Part shown: one piece after another, positions 38,645-48,228 of the stretch
Layout: the number at the start of each line of letters is the position of its first letter
How positions within the stretch are numbered: position 1 is the stretch's first letter
Assembly (NCBI GenBank): GCA_028872915.1
Contig: JAGWNY010000009.1
Coordinates: 17,165-81,164, forward strand
DNA: 64,000 bases
Direction: 5' to 3'
Origin: Verrucomicrobiota bacterium
Lineage (GTDB): Bacteria > Verrucomicrobiota > Verrucomicrobiia > Limisphaerales > UBA11358
The notes under the pieces: generated by a model
What the model was told of the DNA's origin: nothing
What the model saw: the letters and a program-made list of their open reading frames with translations, nothing else
The model's database searches: none
Position numbers and translations under genes: made by a program

Positions 38645-39637
38645 ATGGAAGCGATAAACGACATCGTCGGTGAGATGAGCGGCCTGGCCGGAGGATTTGC
38701 CGCGGCGTTCGACCGCGCCCGGACGCGGGTGGAACGGTTCAACGCGATGATTCAGGGCGCGAACGCGGCGCTCGCGCGCATGGCCTCGCTGCCCGCCCAA
38801 TTGACAGACGGGCGGAACCGCGCGTCGTTTGGCTTTCAATTTTCGGTGGCGTCGGCAAACATTCAAAATCGTTGGTCCACGGGCGCCATGGAAACGGCTC
38901 GGGCGTTTCAGGACGCGTGGCTCGGCGCGGGCAACGCTGTCGCCAGGGCGATGGACGCCGTGATCGCCGGCAACGAGCGCGGGACGCTAATCCTCCGGCA
39001 GCTTTGGAACGCGACGGTGGAATCGGTGATCGGACAATTTTCTAAAATGGTCGTCAGTTGGGCGATGAACCATATCCTCATGCGGGCGATCTCATTTGCG
39101 TTTCACGCCGCGATCAATGCGCTTGGATTGACAAGCCTCGCGCAATGGCTCGGCATCGAGACGGCAAAGACGACGGCGACCTCCGTCGGCGCGACCACGC
39201 GCATCGGCGCGCACGCGGCGGAGGCCGGAGCGGGCGCGGCGGCGGCGGAATCGGGGATACCGGTGATCGGGCCGGTGTTGGCGTTGGGGGCGATGGCGGC
39301 GATGGTCGTGGCGGTATTGGCCCTTGCTCATGGTTTCGCCGCCGGCGGACGACCCGCCATTGGCCGGTTGGCTCTTGTCGGCGAGCGCGGGCCGGAGTTG
39401 TTTGTGCCGGATTCGGCCGGCGCCATCCTTCCCGCCTCCACCACCGCCGCGATTTTGCGCGGCGGCCAGCGCCAGGCGCACGACATCGCGGCGGCCGGGG
39501 CCGCGGCGGCGCGCAATAACGTGAGTGTGTTCGCGTACACGGACCCGGCTCAAATGGCCCGCCACATCGAGCGCGACGACGCGCACGAGCGGTACGTGGT
39601 GGACGTGATGCGGCGCTACATCCACAAACTGAAATAA
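38645..39637 (+). CDS. Short tail tape-measure-like protein
   Basis: Tape-measure-type C-term HGFAAGGRPAIGRLALVGERGPELFVPDSAGAILPAS; only 330 aa. Confidence 0.7.
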   Translation: MEAINDIVGEMSGLAGGFAAAFDRARTRVERFNAMIQGANAALARMASLPAQLTDGRNRASFGFQFSVASANIQNRWSTGAMETARAFQDAWLGAGNAVARAMDAVIAGNERGTLILRQLWNATVESVIGQFSKMVVSWAMNHILMRAISFAFHAAINALGLTSLAQWLGIETAKTTATSVGATTRIGAHAAEAGAGAAAAESGIPVIGPVLALGAMAAMVVAVLALAHGFAAGGRPAIGRLALVGERGPELFVPDSAGAILPASTTAAILRGGQRQAHDIAAAGAAAARNNVSVFAYTDPAQMARHIERDDAHERYVVDVMRRYIHKLK

Positions 39638-39750
39638 CCACAGAGGCGCGGAGAACACCGAAAAGAACACACGGAAAGATTGGGACGGACTTGCGTCCGA
39701 TCCGGCGAAAAAAAGAAAATCACCCACGAAGCAGCACGAAGGATAAAACC

Positions 39751-41814
39751 ATGAAAAAAATCAAAATCACGTTATTGGCCGCGCTGATTGGCGCGGGGAA
39801 ACTGATGGCGCAGTCGGCGTACACGACCGTGCAGTTTAACGTCCAACAATTCGATCCCGCCGCGTGGCAGACGACGTGTTACCTGACGCCCATTGTCAAT
39901 CCGCAGACGGCCAGCAACACCATCATTTCCGGCGGCATCGTCAGCTTTCCGCTCACCAACAACGCCCCGCTGAACGAACAACTCTGGCCGGGGCCATACA
40001 CCATGTCCCTGGCGGGCGTGAACGCCTCATGGACATTGAACGTGCCGTCTTCCACGAACGTGATCAACGCGGCAAACGTCGTCAGCAATCTGCCGGCATA
40101 CAACCCGATCTCGTTGCCGGGCGTCAACCAGCTTGCGGCCGGGCCGGGCGTCACTCTCACGCCGGCGAGCGGCCAGGGCAGCCTGGTCACCATTGACTCA
40201 TCGCGCGGGACGACGACGACAACCAATTTTCTCTACGGCAACATGAACAACAGCCTGGCGTTTATGCAGAACCAGATTTCAGGGATGGCCAATGGCGCAA
40301 GCAACTGGTTTGGCATCATGCTGCTGGGAAACAGCCTCAACGAGAACAAATTTGACGATGATAATTTTAAGGATTATTTCCGGACGCGAGGTTTTTTGCA
40401 GGGAGTTTTTCACCCCGCGGGCGATTGGACGGCTTACAACGGGGCAACATACGACCAGACCAATTTCCCGGAATTTGTCAACGGTTTTGTGAACCACCTG
40501 CCTGCCGGAAGTTCCAACGTTTTGGCCGGTGAACAGACAACTTATCAGGGCAACTACGTAACGTTTTATTGGTTACGGTTCACGAACGCTGGGAACTTGA
40601 TGGTCTATTCGACGACAAATCCACCGGGAGGCGGCGTGTACTTGGGGACTCTTTCGGGTGGCGCGGCGGTTGGCACGAATTTGAGCAGCCAAAGTTTTTC
40701 GCTTACGCCGGGATTTTACTCCTTCATCGTCATCGGAACGAATGCGACAACTGATTTTGCTGGTGGCACCGTGCAAGACACACGGTGGCCCGGCGCCGTC
40801 CTTTATCCGCTGGCCCACGGCGGAACCTCGATGCAACAGCAGAGCGAATGCATGACGAACGTGCTCAATGAAATCGGGTCGGGATTTGCACCGCAACTCA
40901 TTCTCGTTGAGAATTTAACTTCGGCGAGCGATTGGTCGAATTACTGGCCGCAGATTGCGACAAACGTGTTTGCGACGCTATCCAATTGCGACGCCTGCCT
41001 GGTCTCGCCGAATGTCGGCGGATGGACGAATGACGCTTGGGTAAACATCCCGCAGTCTCAATACATGCTGAACTGGGTCGAAGACCAATCGTCCAACGTG
41101 ACCGGGCCGGACTATTCTTACTTCGACCAGCACGCCTTGTGGGGCAATTGGACGAACGCGGTGAACATGGGATTTATGACCAACGATTGGACGAATCCGC
41201 ATCCAACGTTCGCGGGCCGGAACAATGAGATTCAATCGTTCTTCGACTGGACGCATTTGTCCGACGTTCTGAAATCACAATCCTACGCAGGCGCCCTCAA
41301 CTTCGTTTCCGGTGATCCGGCAACGGTAACAACTTGGAACACATCATCTGGGAACACAGCCGTGGACTATAAAACATTTTGCGGTGGGAACGGCAACGTG
41401 GTTTACGCGCAAATGGATGCTGCCGGGAATTTGCTTGGAGGCGTGGTTTTGGGGTCGCAAAGCGTTCAAATCACTGGCGGAAACTCAACCCAGAGCGCCC
41501 TGGAGATTTACCCGCCTTACGGCAGGGTGAACGTGGATAACTGGCTGGACGTGCAAGGTGGTGGTGGACAAACGGGACATTTTGGAACGCTTGGCGCGCA
41601 TTTGGCGGGCGAGGTGGACATGAATTATTTGGCCGTTACCAACGCGGCGGATATTCCAACGAACTACGTTGGCTATTTGACCGTGACGAACAGCCTCTCG
41701 TTTTCCGGCGGCGCGCCGTTTCCATCCGCGCTGCCGGCCTTTTGGCCGAGCAATGCGGCGGGGGATTTGTATTGGGTGACGGCGACGACGACCAACAAAA
41801 TTGCCGGGCCATGA
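39751..41814 (+). CDS. Signal-peptide-bearing protein, possible tail fibre/SGNH-like
   Basis: MKKIKITLLAALIGAGKLMAQ; IMLLGNSLNE and FFDWTHLSDV could be degenerate SGNH block I and V motifs. Confidence 0.5.
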   Translation: MKKIKITLLAALIGAGKLMAQSAYTTVQFNVQQFDPAAWQTTCYLTPIVNPQTASNTIISGGIVSFPLTNNAPLNEQLWPGPYTMSLAGVNASWTLNVPSSTNVINAANVVSNLPAYNPISLPGVNQLAAGPGVTLTPASGQGSLVTIDSSRGTTTTTNFLYGNMNNSLAFMQNQISGMANGASNWFGIMLLGNSLNENKFDDDNFKDYFRTRGFLQGVFHPAGDWTAYNGATYDQTNFPEFVNGFVNHLPAGSSNVLAGEQTTYQGNYVTFYWLRFTNAGNLMVYSTTNPPGGGVYLGTLSGGAAVGTNLSSQSFSLTPGFYSFIVIGTNATTDFAGGTVQDTRWPGAVLYPLAHGGTSMQQQSECMTNVLNEIGSGFAPQLILVENLTSASDWSNYWPQIATNVFATLSNCDACLVSPNVGGWTNDAWVNIPQSQYMLNWVEDQSSNVTGPDYSYFDQHALWGNWTNAVNMGFMTNDWTNPHPTFAGRNNEIQSFFDWTHLSDVLKSQSYAGALNFVSGDPATVTTWNTSSGNTAVDYKTFCGGNGNVVYAQMDAAGNLLGGVVLGSQSVQITGGNSTQSALEIYPPYGRVNVDNWLDVQGGGGQTGHFGTLGAHLAGEVDMNYLAVTNAADIPTNYVGYLTVTNSLSFSGGAPFPSALPAFWPSNAAGDLYWVTATTTNKIAGP

Positions 41815-43844
41815 TTGCGATTGATTTCAACGGCGTCGCGGCCTTTCTCCTGGATGATGTGCCGGAGTGGGGGCGCGGGATTTCGCTGGATGCGCGGATT
41901 CCATCGGCGTACGAGCGGTCGCTGACGGGCAAGGAAACGCGGCGGCAGACGGGCGATACGCCGCGCCTGGCGCTCAAATGGACTTCCATCCTCGCGTCGC
42001 CGGCGCAGGTCACCAACTTGCGCAATTCGCTCCAGACGCTCGCGCAGCAGCCGGTGCTGTGTCCATTCTGGCCGGGAGGGTTTGATGCCGGCGCGATGCC
42101 GACGGCCACGGCGCAATGGTACGTGCTGATGGACGATTCGGGTCCGCCGGCGTTCGCGCCAGGCCCGGTCCCGTTCGCCGGATTTGATCGGTTTGCATAC
42201 CCGTTGCTTGTCGGCATTCTGGCGGAAATTCCAGACCCGGATTTGCTGACGGATTCCGTCGCCGCCGTGCCGTTCCACTTCGCGGAGAATGACAACGCTT
42301 ATTTTCTGACGCCGCCGGTTTTCAACGCGCCGGCGGGCATCGCCGCCGCTTCCGGCGTGCGCCCGCTCTTTCCGTTCGCGCACAACTGGACGACGCCGCC
42401 GAAATCCGGCGCGGCGGAATACGACATTGAGCGGGAGCAGATCGGGGAGTTGCGGGCGCTGAGCGAAGTTTATTACAACCAACGCAACCGGCGGCGCGTG
42501 CGCCAAAGCCTGACGCTGCAAAACGAGGACGCGCTGAATTTGCTTTCGTTTTTTTCGCAAATGGGCGGGGAGCAAAATTCATTCTGGCTGCCGGCGAACC
42601 TCGCCGAATGCCGCCTCACGGAGGACGTGCTCCCGACCGATGACTCGCTGGCCGTGGACAACGGCCTCGAACTCGGCAACAACACGTTCATTGCCCTCAA
42701 CGATGGCATCAACCGCGCGCCGCTCATCGTCACCGGCGTCCAGCCGGATAAAATCGTCCTGTCCGGCCCCGTCGGCCAGGTGTTCGGAGCGAATGACACG
42801 CAGGTTGAATCGCTTGTTTTGGCCCGTTTTGACGCGCTTAAACTGACCTTAAATTTCGTTCATTCGCAGTTGGCGCGATGCCAGGTCCGCTTCAAGGAAC
42901 TGCCGTGGGAGACGGGCGCGGTCGCGGGCGAAACGATTGGCGAGACGATGGGATCGCTGCCGACGACGGCGATGCTCTACGTCTTCACCGAGACGACGCC
43001 GGCGGGAGCGACGACGTGGCGGTTCACGAATTTCGAGCGTGATCTGTCGGATGGCGCGAACGAATACACGAGCGCGGCGATGCAGAATGACGCCATCACC
43101 GACGCGCCGAATTTGGAGCGGCAATCGGTGAACATCAAGAGCCGGAATTTTGCCGGCAATCCGATGGCGCTGCTGCTGCCTTTTCAGTTGGAATTTCCGC
43201 TGACGGTGGCGATTTACGAGGCTGATCTCGCGGAGAACGAGCCGGGCAACGTGACAAACCTGCGCTGTTATTTTTCGGGCGAAGTTTCGGAAATCGCGCT
43301 CGACGGCCCGATCATCACGGCGACGTGCGAGTCGCTCTCGTGGATGTTCGACCGCACGGCGGCGCGGCGGCTTTACCAAAACAACGACAATTGGAACCTG
43401 TTCGAGCCGGCCAACGGCCTCGCGGCGTCCGATTGGCAGTGGAACGCGACAGTTGTCAGCTATGACGCGCCGACGGCTACCTTGGTCATCGGCGCGATCG
43501 CCGCCAACAACCAGGGCTTGAACGGCGCCACCGTTTTGGCCGCGCATTATTTTGCCGCCGGTTACGCGCAGATTACGACCGGCGCGGCCACGCAATATCG
43601 GATGGTGGGCGATTCCACGGCCATTGCCGGCGGCGAGATAACGGTGAGCCTGGCGCAGGCGTTGTCCACGGTGCCGAACGTCGGTGACGCCGTGAAGATT
43701 TTTGCCGGCTACGATGGCCAATACGAGACGGCCATCGGCAAGTTCGCCAATGGGCCGAAATTCGGTGGTTTCCCGTTCATTCCCGTCGGCAATCCCTTTG
43801 TTTTAAAAATCACGCAACCCGCCTATGGACCTGGAAAGAAATGA
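41811..43844 (+). CDS. Baseplate hub-like protein with DUF2163-like C-terminus
   Basis: VAIYEADLAENEPGNVTNLRCYFSGEVSEIALDGPIITATCESLSWMFDR...ETAIGKFANGPKFGGFPFIPVGNPF. Confidence 0.65.
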   Translation: MIAIDFNGVAAFLLDDVPEWGRGISLDARIPSAYERSLTGKETRRQTGDTPRLALKWTSILASPAQVTNLRNSLQTLAQQPVLCPFWPGGFDAGAMPTATAQWYVLMDDSGPPAFAPGPVPFAGFDRFAYPLLVGILAEIPDPDLLTDSVAAVPFHFAENDNAYFLTPPVFNAPAGIAAASGVRPLFPFAHNWTTPPKSGAAEYDIEREQIGELRALSEVYYNQRNRRRVRQSLTLQNEDALNLLSFFSQMGGEQNSFWLPANLAECRLTEDVLPTDDSLAVDNGLELGNNTFIALNDGINRAPLIVTGVQPDKIVLSGPVGQVFGANDTQVESLVLARFDALKLTLNFVHSQLARCQVRFKELPWETGAVAGETIGETMGSLPTTAMLYVFTETTPAGATTWRFTNFERDLSDGANEYTSAAMQNDAITDAPNLERQSVNIKSRNFAGNPMALLLPFQLEFPLTVAIYEADLAENEPGNVTNLRCYFSGEVSEIALDGPIITATCESLSWMFDRTAARRLYQNNDNWNLFEPANGLAASDWQWNATVVSYDAPTATLVIGAIAANNQGLNGATVLAAHYFAAGYAQITTGAATQYRMVGDSTAIAGGEITVSLAQALSTVPNVGDAVKIFAGYDGQYETAIGKFANGPKFGGFPFIPVGNPFVLKITQPAYGPGKK

Positions 43845-44262
43845 CATTGCGAGGATTGCGGAGAGTTGGATCGGGACGCCGTTCATGCCCAACGCCTGCG
43901 TCAAAGGCGCGGGTGTGAGTTGCCAGAAGCTTGTCGGCGCGATTTACATCGAAGCCGGCTGGTTGCCGTCGGATTTTGTGGTGCCGGATGGGCCGATGAA
44001 CTGGAGCGGGGCGCGGAAGGAATCGTTAATTGAAGTGTTTTTGAGTAATTTTGAGTTATTTTCGGTGCTGAAAAGCACGGATGAGTCGGCGGTCGGCGAT
44101 CTGCTCGGATTTCGGATCGGAGGATGCGTTCATCATCTCGGCGTCCTGACAGATACGCGGGGACGGTTCGTGCATTGTATGCGGGGCTTCGGCGTGCGCG
44201 TGAACAATTTGAGGGAAGCGACGTATATGCGGCGGTTTTCGCGCGCGTGGAGGGTGCGCTGA
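43825..44262 (+). CDS. NlpC/P60-like phage tail peptidase
   Basis: IAESWIGTPFMPNACVKGAGVSCQKLVGAIYIEAG; ESAVGDLLGFRIGGCVHHLGVLTD. Confidence 0.75.
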   Translation: MDLERNDIARIAESWIGTPFMPNACVKGAGVSCQKLVGAIYIEAGWLPSDFVVPDGPMNWSGARKESLIEVFLSNFELFSVLKSTDESAVGDLLGFRIGGCVHHLGVLTDTRGRFVHCMRGFGVRVNNLREATYMRRFSRAWRVR

Positions 44263-44453
44263 TGTTCGGCAACCAAAATCCGCCCGTCCAAAAGCCCTTC
44301 GGCCTGCAAGACCAGATGTCCAGCAGCCAGCAACAGGCGCTGCCCGTCGCGTTCATCGGCGGCACGCGCAAGGTCGCCGTGAAAGCCATGAGCAAGGTCT
44401 ATAACCTCCGCGCCGCGCTCGCGCCGGCGCAAATCCCCGTGGGAAAAAAATAA
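44262..44453 (+). CDS. Small hypothetical protein between peptidase and tail-tip gene
   Basis: MFGNQNPPVQKPFGLQDQMSSSQQQALPVAFIGGTRKVAVKAMSKVYNLRAALAPAQIPVGKK; overlaps upstream stop. Confidence 0.5.
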   Translation: MFGNQNPPVQKPFGLQDQMSSSQQQALPVAFIGGTRKVAVKAMSKVYNLRAALAPAQIPVGKK

Positions 44454-44454
44454 C

Positions 44455-47307
44455 ATGGGCAGTTCCTCCAAATCCGCGACGCCATCGAACACGTATGATT
44501 ATTATGGTTCAATTGCGTGCGGATTATGCGTCGGGCCGGTCGCCGATCTGATTGGCATCGTCCTGGATGGCCAGGCTGTCTGGCCGCAGGGGAATGTCTG
44601 GATTGCGGCCGGCGGATTCAACGTCAACAATGGCGATCTCTACGTCTATGACGCGCAGACGTGGGTCGCCCAGCAATCGTTCGCCGTGCCCGCCAATCCC
44701 TCGTCCAGCGATCCGACAGTGCCCGGAAATGACGCGGCGTATTGGGTGGAATATACTTTCGCGCCCGGCGCGGAAGCTTATGACGATTTCACGATCACTA
44801 CGCCGTCGAACTCGCAATACGAGGGCACGACTTACGGCAATCTCAGGATTTACTGGGGCGCGGCGGCTCAAGCCGCCGATGCTTTTTTAAACTCCATTTC
44901 GGGGGGCGAAACGCATCCGGGTTACATCGGCGTTTGCTATTGCATTGCCGGCCCGGATTCCGCCGGCTTCCTTCTCGGCCAACAGGTTCAGTCCGCGCCC
45001 AACCTCGAAATCATCGTGCGCCGCCAGCCGCAACAAACCGTCGTCATCGGCGCCGCCGCCGGCATCACCGACGGCCAATGCAATCTCGCCGCGTTCATCG
45101 CCGAAATTTTGACGAGCGAGAATGCGATCGGGCTGCCTGCAGCGATGCTTGATGCCATGTCGTTCAACGCCGTTGCGACGTATTTGCAGAACAACGAAAG
45201 CCTCTACGGCGCGTCGCCCCTCATTGACACCGCCGACACGTTGCGCAGCGTGCTGGATCAATTCACGCAGATGATTGACGGGTTCATTCGCTTCAATCCC
45301 GCGACGGGTTTGATCGAGCTTGGAGTCTATGAGCACGGCGTGACGCCGGCGAACTATACGAAATTGACAGAGGATTCCTTGACAGAGCGGCCGCAACTCA
45401 AGTCCACGTCGTGGCAGCAAACTTACAGCCGCGCCACGGTGCGCTTCAACGACCGCACGCTCAATTTCCAGCAGACATCGCTCCATGCCGACGATCCGCG
45501 CGCGTGGGCCGTGCTCAAATCCGTCCGTGAAATTTCGCTGGATCGCCCGTGGATCACGCGCTCGGAACAGGCGCTGCTGCACGGGCGCGAAACGCTCCGC
45601 GTCGTCGGCCATTCGCAACTCACCGGCACGTTGAGCGTGCGGCGCGAGATCGGACGCGGCATCCGCGCCGGCGATTACGTGCTGCTGGACGTGGATATCG
45701 AGCCGAACGTGCAGACGATCTTCCAGTTCTGCCGCGTGACGAAGCGAACCATCCCGATGACGGGGCCGATCAAGCTCGAAGTCCTGGCCGACAACACGCT
45801 CGCGCCGATTCCTTTCAACGGGCCGTCCGGCGCTTCCATCCCGTCCACCGGAACGGTCCCGGCGGTGACGACGTTTCGCCTGGCTGAAATTCCCACGGTC
45901 TTGTCCGGGCAACGCGGCGCCGTGGCGGCGTTTGTGCAACGTCCGACCAACCTCGTCGTCGGCTGCCAGCTTTGGTTTGACACAAATCCGACGGGAACCT
46001 TCCAGCAACTCGGTGTGCTGACCGGTTTTGCGGCGAAAGCGACACTGCGATCGAACGTCGCCGCGGCCGATTCCGTCATTCACGCAAACGTGGACACCAC
46101 GCAGCCCGACGCGACTTTTTTCACCGAGCAATTCACGGCGAACCAGGCCGCCGACGATACCATGCTCGCCGTCCTCGTCTCCGTCGTTTCCGATCCGGGC
46201 CAGCCGGACGACAAGCAAATCGCTGAAACCGCCGGCGGCTACGCCGAACTCGAAATTTGCTCCGTTTCCACGCAAACGCTCGTCCAGGCCGGCCAATACG
46301 ATCTCACCGTCCTGCGCGGCCGCCAAAACACGACCGCGCAGGCGTTCGCCGCCGCATCGTCCGAACTCTGGCTCATTCCCCGCGCCAACATGCGCGGCTT
46401 CGCCAGCGCCTTGTTCGCCACGCTTCGCGCCAATCGCGTGGCCGGACTCGCGCCGAGCTACGGCCAGTTTCGTTTTTTGCCCTATACCTATTCGGCGCAA
46501 TACCAGCTTTCCGCCGCCGCGGACGAGCCGTTCCATTTCCCGCTCGCCTCGTCCAGTTCGCCCTCTCTCGCGCTCACCGCGCCCGCGGCTTTTTCGCTCT
46601 CCGAAGCGCCGGCCGGCTTCCCGTTCCGCCTCCAGGTCGCCGGCAAGTGGACTGATCCCGATGCGAGCCTGGTTGAAATAAAAATCCTTCTGCGCGGGCC
46701 GAATGACACGGCTGACCGGACGGTCGTGGATCGGACTTTTGCGCCGACCGGCGAAGCCGCCTTCAACACCTGGGTTCAATTGGATGCGACTGGCAATTGG
46801 ACGATCAAACTCATCGCGCGCGACGCCACGAATTTGCAGACGGAGCAGGACATCGCCGTGGATGTCACGTCCGCCCCGGCGCAGACTTGCGCGATGGCGG
46901 ACGTCTTCGATTCCGCCGGCAACCAGGTCACCGGAAACCTCGCCGTCATCAATGGCCAGAACCAGATCACCGCAACCGATTACGTCGCCTTCGGCCCATT
47001 GGCGCTCAAATGTTCCACGCCCGGCGCCACCATTTATTTCACGAGCGCCGGCCCGTTCAGTGACAACGGAACACTGACCAGCAGCCCGAACGTCCAGGCG
47101 TATGTCGCCGGCGATCTTGAACCGATGAACATAAACTTTTACACGGCTCAACAGGTTTACACGGGCGGCCACAACCCATACACGACGGTTTATTCTCCGG
47201 CGACGCAAACTGTCGTCACTGTTTGGGCCTCCGCGCCCGGCTACGGCAATTCGCCGCAACTCACCTACATCATTCCGCTCACTTTCGGCGCACAACCATC
47301 CGGTTGA
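44455..47307 (+). CDS. Phage tail tip protein (J/megatron-like)
   Basis: TYDYYGSIACGLCVGPVADLIGIVLDGQAVW...LRIYWGAAAQAADAFLN; 950 aa, last large gene of tail module. Confidence 0.7.
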   Translation: MGSSSKSATPSNTYDYYGSIACGLCVGPVADLIGIVLDGQAVWPQGNVWIAAGGFNVNNGDLYVYDAQTWVAQQSFAVPANPSSSDPTVPGNDAAYWVEYTFAPGAEAYDDFTITTPSNSQYEGTTYGNLRIYWGAAAQAADAFLNSISGGETHPGYIGVCYCIAGPDSAGFLLGQQVQSAPNLEIIVRRQPQQTVVIGAAAGITDGQCNLAAFIAEILTSENAIGLPAAMLDAMSFNAVATYLQNNESLYGASPLIDTADTLRSVLDQFTQMIDGFIRFNPATGLIELGVYEHGVTPANYTKLTEDSLTERPQLKSTSWQQTYSRATVRFNDRTLNFQQTSLHADDPRAWAVLKSVREISLDRPWITRSEQALLHGRETLRVVGHSQLTGTLSVRREIGRGIRAGDYVLLDVDIEPNVQTIFQFCRVTKRTIPMTGPIKLEVLADNTLAPIPFNGPSGASIPSTGTVPAVTTFRLAEIPTVLSGQRGAVAAFVQRPTNLVVGCQLWFDTNPTGTFQQLGVLTGFAAKATLRSNVAAADSVIHANVDTTQPDATFFTEQFTANQAADDTMLAVLVSVVSDPGQPDDKQIAETAGGYAELEICSVSTQTLVQAGQYDLTVLRGRQNTTAQAFAAASSELWLIPRANMRGFASALFATLRANRVAGLAPSYGQFRFLPYTYSAQYQLSAAADEPFHFPLASSSSPSLALTAPAAFSLSEAPAGFPFRLQVAGKWTDPDASLVEIKILLRGPNDTADRTVVDRTFAPTGEAAFNTWVQLDATGNWTIKLIARDATNLQTEQDIAVDVTSAPAQTCAMADVFDSAGNQVTGNLAVINGQNQITATDYVAFGPLALKCSTPGATIYFTSAGPFSDNGTLTSSPNVQAYVAGDLEPMNINFYTAQQVYTGGHNPYTTVYSPATQTVVTVWASAPGYGNSPQLTYIIPLTFGAQPSG

Positions 47308-47993
47308 TGACTATGAAAAAAACATTGACATTTGTCCTCCTCTGCTTGGCCCTCCGCGCGTCCGCTTTTTTTAGCACCGTTCAATGGACCGACAACCTGA
47401 CGAATTTTTGGCCCGACACAAATATCGTGGCAACTTTGAGCGCCAACGGCGTTAATGGTTCCTCCAATTACGCCGGCGTGGCTGTTTATTTTTCGCCCGG
47501 CCCCACAAATTTTAGCGCCACAATTTCCACCTCGACGCCGTGCCTCCTCTTCCAGACGCCGCAGTTCATCGCCACCAACGCCGCGTGGACGTTGGCTGGC
47601 AATTTTCAACTTGACGCCACGGGAACAAATCTTGTTGCGTTTTTGACTTATTCATCGTCCACGAATTTCTGGGCGTGGCAGACCAACGTCGTCGGCATCA
47701 CCACGAACACCGTTTGCACGATCGCCCTGGCCACCCTCTACGACGCCTCCGCCACTCTCTCGTTCAGCTCGTTTGTGTCCCTTCACGGCTCCGATGTTGG
47801 GCCTTATCCCGTGCCCCTGGCGCCCGTCCGGGTTCCCGAAGGCTCCGACATGCTTTCGAACAACTGGTCGCTTACCTCCGTGACAAACATTCTCGGCGCC
47901 GGCGATTTCTGGATCGGCAACTCGAATGGCTCTGCGCTCGTCACCGTCTGGCTCTCCAACGGCGTTCCGTGCGTTAAACAACTGGCGCCATGA
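47307..47993 (+). CDS. Hypothetical secreted protein at end of cluster
   Basis: MTMKKTLTFVLLCLALRASAFFSTVQWTDNLTNFW; starts at the preceding stop; alternative start 47313. Confidence 0.55.
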   Translation: MTMKKTLTFVLLCLALRASAFFSTVQWTDNLTNFWPDTNIVATLSANGVNGSSNYAGVAVYFSPGPTNFSATISTSTPCLLFQTPQFIATNAAWTLAGNFQLDATGTNLVAFLTYSSSTNFWAWQTNVVGITTNTVCTIALATLYDASATLSFSSFVSLHGSDVGPYPVPLAPVRVPEGSDMLSNNWSLTSVTNILGAGDFWIGNSNGSALVTVWLSNGVPCVKQLAP

Positions 47994-48043
47994 CAGGGCA
48001 TGAGCTTGGAGGAAAGAGACGGAGGGCGGCGTGGGGCTTGTCT

Positions 48044-48226
48044 TCAGTCAGCGACAAGCCGGCATCGTTCATCCAGCCCCCTTTCATCGGCCATGACGCC
48101 ATTCAGTTGCTTGAGGGCATTTGTTTGCTTGGTGTCGTGCAGATAACAGGCGAGCGACCAATAATCTTGAGAGGCAACATCATCGTTGGCTCCCACTTCC
48201 TTGCCGGATGCCTTGGTGTCCGCCAT
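48044..48226 (-). CDS. Small ORF downstream of restriction endonuclease
   Basis: 60 aa, same strand, starts 3 nt after the REase stop. Confidence 0.3.
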   Translation of the reverse strand: MADTKASGKEVGANDDVASQDYWSLACYLHDTKQTNALKQLNGVMADERGLDERCRLVAD

Positions 48227-48228
48227 TC

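Larger units (their letters stand above)
32597..47993 (+). mobile_element. Phage-derived head-tail gene cluster (prophage remnant or GTA/tailocin-like element)
   Basis: About 15 consecutive same-strand ORFs from prohead protease to tail tip; no integrase, terminase, portal, replication or lysis genes recognised. Confidence 0.8.

Noticed and set aside
44887-47295. 802-aa minus-strand ORF opposite the tail-tip gene
   Set aside because: Very long but Arg/Gly-rich antisense shadow; the plus frame has the J-like motifs.
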